DNA from: JAUUZQ01 sp964538375
GTDB lineage: Bacteria; Bacteroidota; Bacteroidia; Bacteroidales; GCA-2748055
Length of the DNA stretch: 64,000 bases
Reading direction: 5' to 3'
NCBI GenBank assembly: GCA_964538375.1
Contig: CAZIFQ010000008.1
Coordinates: 48,289-112,288, forward strand
The position numbers and the translations under genes were made by a program. Shown here in pieces: positions 25,738-34,138 of the stretch (positions within the stretch are counted from its first letter, which is position 1; each line of letters opens with the position of its first letter). Below the pieces are notes generated by a model, which made no database searches, was not told where the DNA came from, and saw nothing but the letters and a program-made list of their open reading frames with translations.

Positions 25738-25920
25738 TCAATTATCAAAAAAGATTACCAGGGCCTCCTTTTCTGCTTTGCTATATACTTGTGCTGTATC
25801 AATCGTCAATATCCCAATAATCACTGATCCATAAAGGGTATCAACTGCATCCTCCTGATCTGCTCCACCCCACATCCATCCACCAATAGCCCATACTCCG
25901 AAGATAATTTGTATACCATA
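25738..25920 (-). pseudogene. Aldo/keto reductase N-terminal remnant
   Basis: The minus strand reads FGVWAIGGWMWGGADQEDAV and then GILTIDTAQVYS before a TGA at 25738-25740. This matches the start of aldo/keto reductases (GTWAIGGWMWGG ... LIDTAPVYG). There is no start codon, since an in-frame TAA lies just upstream, and the remaining two-thirds of the gene is gone. The frame continues past the TGA as an unrecognised stretch, so the remnant is clearly decayed. It lies just left of the PUL boundary. Confidence 0.65.
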
Positions 25921-25993
25921 ATTTCTTATTTACCTAGGCTGACTTTTTTCATTAAGATTGTCTTTTGGCTCTTACTCACAAAAACCGAAGAAA

Positions 25994-26058
25994 GGTAAAA
26001 TAGTGTAAATAGAGGGTAACATTCATTAATCTAATTCTGATTCATCTCTTTTTCTTTG
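25994..26058 (+). promoter_or_regulatory. PUL regulon site 1 and -7 element, upstream of susC
   Basis: Half-site GGTAAAATAGTG begins at 25994 and half-site GGTAACATTCAT begins at 26015, 21 bp later. The octamer TTTCTTTG (26051-26058) lies 57 bp after the first base. This layout is shared with five other intergenic regions of the locus. It would drive the susCD-GH16 operon. Confidence 0.75.
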
Positions 26059-26153
26059 TATTAGTAAATAGTATGAATTTAGTCATTTGCAATAAACTAC
26101 TATATTCGATATTGAAATACTGAATAAATCTATACACCAACTCAAATAAAACA

Positions 26154-29100
26154 ATGAAAAGTATTAACAAAAAGCAAACTCAAGAAACAGTTTCGGTTTT
26201 GAAGAGAAAATGTGCCTCCGGTCTACTCAGGGTTACATTCACTTTAGCACTTTGCCTAGGACTTAGTTTCTCGAGTGTTTTTGCTCAGGGAATCACAGTC
26301 TCAGGTACAGTAATTGATGAGACTGGAGAACTGTTAATTGGTGCGAACATTACTGTTAAAGGTAGCACTCTTGGTACAATCACTGATTATGATGGAAATT
26401 ATGAAATTGCCATTGATCAAGTCGGTAGCGTTTTAGTTTTTTCTTATATCGGATATTTAAGCCAAGAGGTAGAAACAGGTACTGAATCCGTAATTAATAT
26501 TACGCTTCAGCCAGACATACTTGGATTGGAAGAGATTGTTGTAACAGGTTACTCAAGTCGCAAGCGCGGAGAACTTACCGGGTCAGTGAGCACGGTTAGT
26601 TCAGAAGATATTCAAAAAACCTCAAACAGTGACCTTGCTAAATCATTATCCGGAAAAGTATCAGGCCTTATTGTTCAGGACCGTGGTGGTTATCCAGGAT
26701 CAACAAGTGGTCAAGATAACACACTACTTATCAGGGGGAAATCAACACTGAACAACAATGCCCCTCTAATTATAGTGGATGGTTTAGCAGTAGGCAGTTT
26801 TTCTTTTTTATCGCCTTCGGATATTGCCAGTATATCTGTTTTGAAAGATGGGGCAGCAGCGATTTATGGAGCACGAGCAGCAAATGGTGTAATTGTAATT
26901 ACAACCAACCGTGGCAAAAGCGGACAAGCAAAAATAAATTTCTCCTCATCATACAGATGGGACCAGTTTACACGTACACCTAAGATGATGAACTCTGAGC
27001 AATATGCTACATATAAGAATGAGATCAACGAACGAATAGGTTTACGTCCTCCATACTCTGAAGAAGATATTGAAAACTACAAAACCCCGGATAACTTGGA
27101 GTACCCAAATACTGACTGGATAGATATCGTTTTAAGAGATTATTCGCCACAATCGCGCAATGTTTTATCTATTTCAGGTGGTACGGATAAAGTTAAATAC
27201 TTTGTTAGTGGGGATGCGATTAACCAGGGTGGTCTTTTTGAATCAGATATTCTTGATTTTACACAATACCAGGGTCGAGCCAACCTGGATCTTCAATTAC
27301 ATAAGAATTTTAAACTTGGCATTGATGTGAGTGGTAATAAGTCTACGCGTACATCACCATCCACAAAAAGGACTGAAATATATAAGGCTATATACAATAC
27401 ACAGCCAAATGTTGTTGGAATATATGATAATGGTTTAGTAGCGAAGGCTCGTGAGAATGGAAATAATCCCCTCATGCTTTCAGGTAATGAATCGGGATCT
27501 GAAAATAGTAATGCTTCAATGAAGCAGGCAAAAGTTCATTTTGACTGGGACCTTGACTGGATCACTGAGGGTTTAAGCCTGACAGGTGCAGCATATTATA
27601 AAATCACTAATGAATTCACGAAATCATTCCGTAATACCTGGACAACATACGAATATGCTGCAGGTACCGATACTTATAATCCAATTCCCAGTTTCTTTGG
27701 GGAAAATACGATTTCCGTACAAGACTGGTATAGAAATACAGAGAGTTACCAGTTAAATGCCCAGTTAAATTATAACAGGACCTTCAGTGGCGGGCACACT
27801 GTACGCGGCTTTATGGCATACGAGCAATCGGGGGGAGATCAAAACTGGTTCGAAGCATATAAAAAAGGCCTTATTTCAGCAGATCATCCGGACCTTTTCT
27901 CAGGGAGCGAGGAAGGATTGCAGGCCAATGGACAAGCCATTGAATGGGGCCGCGTAAATTATTTTGGAACACTGGCCTATGGCTATCAAAGTAAGTATCT
28001 GCTTGATTTTACCCTGCGATATGATGGTTCTGACAGGTTTGCGGAAGGTTACCGCTTTGGTTTATTCCCCGGAGCAATGCTGGGTTGGGTGATTACTGAA
28101 GAATCTTTCATGGATAATATTAAGGGTGATTGGTTAAACAACTTAAAGCTTCGTGCATCCTGGGCGATGATGGGTAATGACAGGGTAAACGCGTTCCAGT
28201 ACTTTAGCAGGTACACCTTCGGAGGCGTCAGAGTCAATGGTAGTAACTGGAACCCAAATTTCTATGTATTTGGGCAAACTCCAATATTATATAATTCATT
28301 TTATGAAAGTGTGGTTGCCAATCCATATATTACGTGGGAGAAAGCAGACACTAAGAACCTTGGGCTTAGCTTTGTTTTATTCAACTCAAGACTTTCCGGA
28401 GACATAAACTTATTCTTCCAGAAACGTAGCGATATCCTGGTACAGAGGAGCGCTTCAATCCCTTCATATGCAGCTCTTACATTGCCGCAGGAGAATCTTG
28501 GTATAGTAGATAATTACGGCTGGGAGTTCGAATTAGCTTATAGCGGCCAGTTGAATGACTTTAATTATTCATTTGGTGGTAACTTCACCAATGCTAAAAA
28601 CCGGGTGGAGTATCTGGATGAAGCAGTTGATGTGCCAGCATGGAGAAAGCGTGAAGGACATCCTATCGATTCGTACATCCTGTACCCTACTAATGGTATT
28701 TATCCAGATCAGGAGGCCGTTGATAATGATCCAGATGCAATCATAGGAACCAAGGAAGGTGACATCGATTACATTGATACAGATGGAGATGGAACGATTA
28801 CTTCCAACGACAGGATCAGAAAACACTCATCTGCAGTGCCGGAAATTCAATATGGTATATATGGTGATCTCTCCTGGAAAGGAATTGGACTAAGCTTCCT
28901 CTTCCAGGGACAAGCCAAATCAGAAATCGAGATATTCTACTCAATAGAAAACAGACCAGAGTTTTGGTTTACTGAACGCTGGACACCAGACAACCGGAAT
29001 TCTATCTTTCCACGTGCATTTCAGATAGGAGATCCATTTAATGCAAGAGATGTAGACTATTATAATAGAAGTTTAATTGATGTATATCTTTTCAACGCTA

Positions 29101-29315
29101 ATTTCATTCGCTTAAAAGAAGTGGAACTCAGCTATAGTTTACCGAAAGAATTGATAAAGTGGATAGAGCTGCGCGTGTTTGCACGTGGATCTAATCTGTT
29201 TACAATTGACAATATCGGCTGGTTAGATCCTGAAATGGCTGCATATCACAACTTTAATGCTGGATTATATCCTCAATTACGTAGTTATTCAATTGGACTC
29301 AATGCAACATTTTAA
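26154..29315 (+). CDS. susC: SusC-like TonB-dependent outer-membrane transporter
   Basis: A 1053-residue outer-membrane protein. A long N-terminus precedes the signal peptide, which ends FSSVFAQ (about residue 45). A carboxypeptidase-D-like domain follows (about 47-125, ISVSGTVIDE-like), then a TonB box/plug region (LEEIVVTGYSSRKRGELTGSV ... IASISVLKDGAAAIYGARAANGVIVITT) and a beta-barrel ending YSIGLNATF. It imports oligosaccharides bound by SusD, energised by TonB. The susD gene follows after 19 nt. The gene has its own regulon promoter site upstream. Substrate in this context is predicted to be carrageenan oligosaccharides (inference). Confidence 0.96.
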   Translation: MKSINKKQTQETVSVLKRKCASGLLRVTFTLALCLGLSFSSVFAQGITVSGTVIDETGELLIGANITVKGSTLGTITDYDGNYEIAIDQVGSVLVFSYIGYLSQEVETGTESVINITLQPDILGLEEIVVTGYSSRKRGELTGSVSTVSSEDIQKTSNSDLAKSLSGKVSGLIVQDRGGYPGSTSGQDNTLLIRGKSTLNNNAPLIIVDGLAVGSFSFLSPSDIASISVLKDGAAAIYGARAANGVIVITTNRGKSGQAKINFSSSYRWDQFTRTPKMMNSEQYATYKNEINERIGLRPPYSEEDIENYKTPDNLEYPNTDWIDIVLRDYSPQSRNVLSISGGTDKVKYFVSGDAINQGGLFESDILDFTQYQGRANLDLQLHKNFKLGIDVSGNKSTRTSPSTKRTEIYKAIYNTQPNVVGIYDNGLVAKARENGNNPLMLSGNESGSENSNASMKQAKVHFDWDLDWITEGLSLTGAAYYKITNEFTKSFRNTWTTYEYAAGTDTYNPIPSFFGENTISVQDWYRNTESYQLNAQLNYNRTFSGGHTVRGFMAYEQSGGDQNWFEAYKKGLISADHPDLFSGSEEGLQANGQAIEWGRVNYFGTLAYGYQSKYLLDFTLRYDGSDRFAEGYRFGLFPGAMLGWVITEESFMDNIKGDWLNNLKLRASWAMMGNDRVNAFQYFSRYTFGGVRVNGSNWNPNFYVFGQTPILYNSFYESVVANPYITWEKADTKNLGLSFVLFNSRLSGDINLFFQKRSDILVQRSASIPSYAALTLPQENLGIVDNYGWEFELAYSGQLNDFNYSFGGNFTNAKNRVEYLDEAVDVPAWRKREGHPIDSYILYPTNGIYPDQEAVDNDPDAIIGTKEGDIDYIDTDGDGTITSNDRIRKHSSAVPEIQYGIYGDLSWKGIGLSFLFQGQAKSEIEIFYSIENRPEFWFTERWTPDNRNSIFPRAFQIGDPFNARDVDYYNRSLIDVYLFNANFIRLKEVELSYSLPKELIKWIELRVFARGSNLFTIDNIGWLDPEMAAYHNFNAGLYPQLRSYSIGLNATF

Positions 29316-29334
29316 TATATAAAAACATCAAAAA

Positions 29335-31155
29335 ATGAAAAATTTAGGAATATTAATATTGTTTGTACTGGGATTCTTCGCACTGGAATCATGCGAAGAT
29401 CACCCGGCCTTAGACACAAAGCCTGGAGATTCATACTCTGAGGTTGATATATATCGAACTATTAACTTGACAGAAGCATTGGTCTTTCAAACGTATAATA
29501 CCCTGGAAGGATGGAAATTAGGAACTACCTGGTGGACAGCTCGTTGTGGATTGGAAAATGTCAGCGATGAGGCTATGTTTCACTTTAAGGAGGTCAGATA
29601 TATTGAGTTTTCATTTGCTTATCCTGATTATGTAAGTCCTTCTTCAGTAGGAGCTGCTTTTGAAAATGCCTGGAGAGATGGATACAAGCATATCCGGAAT
29701 GCAGATGTATTTCTTTCAAAAATCGACGATAGTGAGGTGATGAATTCATCTGATCCGATTGTAGTTAACAAGGCCAAGCATCTTAAAGGTGAAATGAAGT
29801 ATCTGCGTGCCCGGACATATTTCAGACTGATAAATTATTTTGGTGGTGTACCTTACCTTGACAAACCATTCGAATTAGATGATGATTTTGCAGTGCCGCG
29901 TAATGATTATCAGACTATTGTTGAAGTCCTAGCAGATGAACTGGATGAAGCAATAGACTTGTTGCCAAGTGCTACAGAAGACCTCTATCGAAATGCTAGT
30001 AATTTTGGGAGGGTCACAAAAGAAGCTGCTTCTGCACTGAAATCGAGGCTCCTATTATACGCAGCAAGTAAATTACATGATCCAGGTACGGAGCCAAGTG
30101 GAAGTTATTGGGATTATGATGTAGCAAGTAAATGGCAGGATGCCGCTGATGCTGCTAAAGAAGCGATTGATTTGGCTGAAGCCGCCGGCTATTCTCTTCC
30201 GCAAACTGGAAGCAATTCAAGAGCTTACCAGGATATGTTTATTACACCCAGTTCTGAGCTAATCTTTGGTCGTACATATAACACAAGTTATGGTACGTAT
30301 GCTGCAGATATTGGATCTTTCGGTCTGGGTATTGCTTCCCTGCCGGATTTTGCTCAAGGAGTAAGTGGTGATGGATTCTGGGCCACAAGTCAGCCTTCAC
30401 ATAACCTGGCAATGTCATTTAAGAAAACAGATGGAACACAGCTGGATCCGACTATAATGTATGATACATTAGCAATATATGCTGATCGCGATCCTCGATT
30501 TTATGCAAATTTTGTCCCTAATGGTGCTATGTACAGGGGTCGTGAGGTGGAATTGTGGGTTCCAAATGGTTATGATTCCAAAGACAGACCTCTTCCTACC
30601 GGAGCTCATTCAGCAAAAACTGGCTATTTCATGCGTAAATTCCAGGACGAGTCATTATCTATTGAAGATGTGAGTACAAAAGCATCTGAAAGCAGGCCAT
30701 ATCCATTGGCTCGTTTATCAGAGCTGTACCTGAATTATGCCGAAGCTCTCTATCATACATCAAAAGAAGGAAAAGCAAGAACATACCTGAACATGATAAC
30801 CAGCAGGGTTAATATGCCGGAGGTAACTGCTTCTGGTGAAGATCTTTTACAGGCCATCAAGGATGAGCGTATGTGGGAACTTTGTTTCGAAGGACATCGT
30901 TTCTTCGACTTGAGAAGATGGATGGATATTGCCGCTCTTAGTACGGACATACTTGGTGTTGAGTGGTCGCGTGTTGATTCACTTCTGGATATAGGTGGTC
31001 AGGATTCAATTGTCTTAGCTTCAGATGGCGGATTAAGGGGAGAAATCGTTGTAGCAGATATTAGAGACTGGGACGACAAATTGTTTTATTTGCCAATCCC
31101 ACAGGATGAAATGGACCGTATATCAATACTGGATCAAAATCCTGGTTATAATTAG
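29335..31155 (+). CDS. susD: SusD-like surface glycan-binding lipoprotein
   Basis: A 606-residue lipoprotein with lipobox ALESC (Cys at about 20). It has the tetratricopeptide-rich N-terminal half of SusD (GEMKYLRARTYFRLINYFGGVPY) and the C-terminal RagB/SusD signature (YPLARLSELYLNYAEALY, IKDERMWELCFEGHRFFDLRRW). It forms the lid on the SusC barrel at the cell surface and binds glycan. It pairs with the SusC gene 19 nt upstream. Confidence 0.96.
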   Translation: MKNLGILILFVLGFFALESCEDHPALDTKPGDSYSEVDIYRTINLTEALVFQTYNTLEGWKLGTTWWTARCGLENVSDEAMFHFKEVRYIEFSFAYPDYVSPSSVGAAFENAWRDGYKHIRNADVFLSKIDDSEVMNSSDPIVVNKAKHLKGEMKYLRARTYFRLINYFGGVPYLDKPFELDDDFAVPRNDYQTIVEVLADELDEAIDLLPSATEDLYRNASNFGRVTKEAASALKSRLLLYAASKLHDPGTEPSGSYWDYDVASKWQDAADAAKEAIDLAEAAGYSLPQTGSNSRAYQDMFITPSSELIFGRTYNTSYGTYAADIGSFGLGIASLPDFAQGVSGDGFWATSQPSHNLAMSFKKTDGTQLDPTIMYDTLAIYADRDPRFYANFVPNGAMYRGREVELWVPNGYDSKDRPLPTGAHSAKTGYFMRKFQDESLSIEDVSTKASESRPYPLARLSELYLNYAEALYHTSKEGKARTYLNMITSRVNMPEVTASGEDLLQAIKDERMWELCFEGHRFFDLRRWMDIAALSTDILGVEWSRVDSLLDIGGQDSIVLASDGGLRGEIVVADIRDWDDKLFYLPIPQDEMDRISILDQNPGYN

Positions 31156-31209
31156 TATTCTAACTTGTTTAATATAAATAGCATGACAAAGCGCATGGCA
31201 TCATTATAA

Positions 31210-32715
31210 ATGGAGAATACTATGAAGAGATTAAATCTTATGCTATGCATATTGGTCATCGCATCAGTCCAGATTTTTGGCCAACAGCCCACGTCACATC
31301 CCACTGCTTTGTGGGAATTAGATTCCGAGTACTCCGATGAGTTTAGTGGAACCCTGGATCAAAGTAAATGGAATAATAACGTAGGAGATTGGGGAACCTG
31401 GTCATGGGAACCTGAAAATGCCTGGGTGGAGGATACTACACTTGTCCTACAAATGCAGCAGAAAACCCATACGAGGGGAGGCTCAGAGTATTACTTCAAT
31501 TCGGGAATCATCCAGAATTATAAAACCATTACTTACGGTTATTTTGAAGCACGAATAAAAGCCAGCGCCAAGGGTCAGGGCACGTGTCCCGCCTTTTGGT
31601 TATATAGTGTCGGTCAGCCCACTCCAACTGAAGAGGGAGGAGTTAAGTACAGTGAAATTGATGTGGTTGAGATTTTTCAGATACCGAATGATATCAAGAG
31701 ATTAGAGATGAACCTGCACACTAGAATTATAGAAGATGGTGTTTTAACCTGGAAACGGCCAGGTCAGGGCGATACTGAACTCTGCCATAATACATGGCTT
31801 GCCCCCTGGGACCCAAGAGATGAGTACCATACATACGGGGTGCTAAACCGAGTGGATTCTATCTTTTGGTATGTAGATGGCGTACAAAGGGGATCAAAGA
31901 AGAATTATTACTGGCACTTACCTATGCATATGACTGTTTCAATGGGATTGAGAACACCATATGAGAAATATATTGACGGAGTACGCACTATAATGCCTTA
32001 TCCTGATGATGTTCCAGAACCCGGATTCCCCACTCAAATGTATTGCGATTATGTGCGCATGTGGAACACTCCTGCATATTTAATAGCAGATAAACAAAAA
32101 TATCAGGAAAGTGAATTTCATGTTGACAGCATACTGAGCTTTGAATGTTATTGGGATGCAGGTAATGGCTATGAGGTACTAGTTGATGAATATGGAGGGA
32201 TAAGCTGTACTTTGAAAGAGGTCATGATCAATGGTGCCATAGTTAATGAAATTATATTAGTAGATGCTACCGGAGTTGGAAATCAAGCGGGGAAGAGCAC
32301 GTTTGATTTCACTCTTGCGGATTTAATACCAACTGCTGATTTACCGGCTGGTCATTCATATGTCCTGGTCCCTGCATTTAAAACATCAAACGAAAATACC
32401 ACCATAACTATAGAAAATGGAATCAGGAATATTACGATAGTCGATGATATCAGCATCGGTATTCCTATGGATCAAACAGATAAAGAATATATCGAAGTGT
32501 ATCCGAATCCTGCTTCAGACAAAATAAATGTTAGAGTTAATAATCTTAGCGACACTGAAACATTAGTATTTATTTACGATATAACCGGTTCCCTGATTTC
32601 AAGCAGGATGCTGAGAAACGATACAAATGAGCAGATAGATGTTTCAAGATTATCCAAAGGATTATACATTATTAAAACTGAATTTTGCAGCTCTAATCTG
32701 TTTATAATTAAATAA
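31210..32715 (+). CDS. Secreted GH16 endo-galactanase, kappa-carrageenase-like, with T9SS tail
   Basis: A 501-residue protein. A signal peptide ends at VQIFGQ; start is ATG 31210 or ATG 31222. The GH16 domain spans about 35-290, with catalytic motif E149-I-D151-V-V-E154, the EIDVVE form I associate with kappa-carrageenases, where Glu149 is nucleophile and Glu154 acid/base. The later FWYVDGVQRGSKKNYYWHLPMHMTVSMGLRTPY belongs to the same fold. About 290-410 is a beta domain of unknown type, followed by a Por sorting domain (EVYPNPASDKINVRV ... LFIIK). It should cut the backbone of the sulfated galactan at the surface. Subfamily was not verified. Confidence 0.88.
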   Translation: MENTMKRLNLMLCILVIASVQIFGQQPTSHPTALWELDSEYSDEFSGTLDQSKWNNNVGDWGTWSWEPENAWVEDTTLVLQMQQKTHTRGGSEYYFNSGIIQNYKTITYGYFEARIKASAKGQGTCPAFWLYSVGQPTPTEEGGVKYSEIDVVEIFQIPNDIKRLEMNLHTRIIEDGVLTWKRPGQGDTELCHNTWLAPWDPRDEYHTYGVLNRVDSIFWYVDGVQRGSKKNYYWHLPMHMTVSMGLRTPYEKYIDGVRTIMPYPDDVPEPGFPTQMYCDYVRMWNTPAYLIADKQKYQESEFHVDSILSFECYWDAGNGYEVLVDEYGGISCTLKEVMINGAIVNEIILVDATGVGNQAGKSTFDFTLADLIPTADLPAGHSYVLVPAFKTSNENTTITIENGIRNITIVDDISIGIPMDQTDKEYIEVYPNPASDKINVRVNNLSDTETLVFIYDITGSLISSRMLRNDTNEQIDVSRLSKGLYIIKTEFCSSNLFIIK

Positions 32716-32943
32716 ATAATTGCAGCGCTTTTTATTGTTCCCTTTTGCTTAATAAATATGATATTGCAAATTATCCCAAATCTTGATGAATGTATTAATA
32801 GATAAAATACAGCTATTTATGGGTAAAATTTGGTAATAGTTGCAACACTTAATAAACAAACTTTGTATTATTATTAAATAAATACGCTAATCGAATCATG
32901 TGATTCAAAAAAAGAATACTACTATTAATTTAATACTACTATT

Positions 32944-33993
32944 ATGAAAAAAAATCTACTATGTCTTATTTTTCTGTGTGCTTTCAGTGTTGGTTTGATG
33001 GCACAGGGAGCGGTTGTTGGCGAGGTTATACAGATTGAAGGTGAAATCACCGTTGACGGTGTACAGGAATCTCTCTGGGATAATGCTGAACAATGGCCAT
33101 ATTTATCAATTCCGGTTCTTGCTGACGATAATGCAAGTAGTGATCTTACATCAGGATCAGTAATGACTTTAATGAGTCCTACAACTCTCTATGTTTTTAT
33201 CAATGTGAATGATCAAGTATTGTCCAAAGATTCACCAGTAGGTAAAATATGGGGTAATACTGACGATTGTTTTGATATGGCTGTTGGTTTTGGTAATACT
33301 GAAGGTACTCTTGGTTCTGATATATCAGATTTTCTCTGGGTTACCATTGGACTGGAGCACGGAGTAAATACCGATACTACGTTTTCTACAATTATGGCTT
33401 ACCAAAACAGCACGGGTAAACCATTAGCAGTTGTGGATGATACTCTTCTTGCTGCTCAGAAAATAACTGCCGATGTTGGTTATGTTATTGAAGTAGCAAT
33501 CCCATTAGTACACCTTGACTCAACTTCGGCAGTAGATGGCGTAGCATTTACAGGTCGTACGATGCTTTTCGATTGTAAACATAATGACAGTGATGCAAAT
33601 GAGCTTATTCCTCCTCCAGGTTGGGCTCCAGCAACAGCAACCGGAAGGGATGCACAGTGGACTATTGGATCAAATCATGATAAAGATCAGCCAACTTGGT
33701 GGACTATACCTAAAGATATAAGTCGTGCTACTATCAGTTCAACAATAGTTGGGATAAAGGATATTGAAGTATCAGATCTAGCATTCAACATTTATCCGAA
33801 TCCTACATCAGAGATACTAAACATTAAGAATATTGAACTTGGGTCCAATGTCAGTATCATGAATATTGCTGGTCAGAGAGTGATTTCTACTATTGCAAAT
33901 GACGCAAATATGAGTGTTAATGTTTCCAAATTGAATCCTGGCATTTACTTTGTGCAGGTTGGTACATCGGCTCAAAAATTTATGGTAAAATAA
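32944..33993 (+). CDS. Secreted CBM9-like protein with T9SS tail
   Basis: A 349-residue protein. A signal peptide (about 1-20, ending LMAQG) is followed by a CBM9-like beta-sandwich at about 25-260 (IEGEITVDGVQESLWDNAEQW, TLYVFINVNDQVL, DDCFDMAVGFG, WTIGSNHDKDQPTWW) and a Por sorting domain (FNIYPNPTSEILNIKN ... AQKFMVK). No catalytic domain is visible, so it probably serves as a surface glycan-binding protein of the PUL. It lies between the two GH16 genes and is followed by a clear terminator. The upstream gap of 228 bp has a GGTAAAAT match at 32822 but not the full regulon architecture. Confidence 0.82.
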   Translation: MKKNLLCLIFLCAFSVGLMAQGAVVGEVIQIEGEITVDGVQESLWDNAEQWPYLSIPVLADDNASSDLTSGSVMTLMSPTTLYVFINVNDQVLSKDSPVGKIWGNTDDCFDMAVGFGNTEGTLGSDISDFLWVTIGLEHGVNTDTTFSTIMAYQNSTGKPLAVVDDTLLAAQKITADVGYVIEVAIPLVHLDSTSAVDGVAFTGRTMLFDCKHNDSDANELIPPPGWAPATATGRDAQWTIGSNHDKDQPTWWTIPKDISRATISSTIVGIKDIEVSDLAFNIYPNPTSEILNIKNIELGSNVSIMNIAGQRVISTIANDANMSVNVSKLNPGIYFVQVGTSAQKFMVK

Positions 33994-34016
33994 TTACCGG
34001 GAAATAAATTCTAGAA

Positions 34017-34048
34017 ATAAAGGCCGGTTTTTAACCGGCCTTTATTAT
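34017..34048 (+). terminator. Rho-independent terminator
   Basis: Perfect 13-bp stem ATAAAGGCCGGTT / AACCGGCCTTTAT with a 3-nt loop, 23 nt after the CBM9-like gene. The flanks are AT-rich but lack a long T-run. It separates the first GH16/CBM9 genes from the second GH16 gene. Confidence 0.75.
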
Positions 34049-34138
34049 ATCCGTCTTGTTTGTAGCTTATCTGAGTGGACGAAAATTAGAGAAGTATTGA
34101 AAGCAACAGAAAATGTAAAAACCTATCAATGCAATATC

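Noticed and set aside
25622..25834. 70-codon plus-strand frame
   Set aside because: It is antisense to the aldo/keto reductase remnant and has no recognisable protein features.
32822..32850. GGTAAAAT upstream of the CBM9-like gene as a seventh regulon site
   Set aside because: Only the first 8 bases match; neither the +21 half-site nor the +57 octamer is in register.
33984..33995. GGTAAAATAATT match at the end of the CBM9-like gene
   Set aside because: It encodes the terminal Val-Lys-stop of the sorting tail and is followed by a terminator, not by a promoter.
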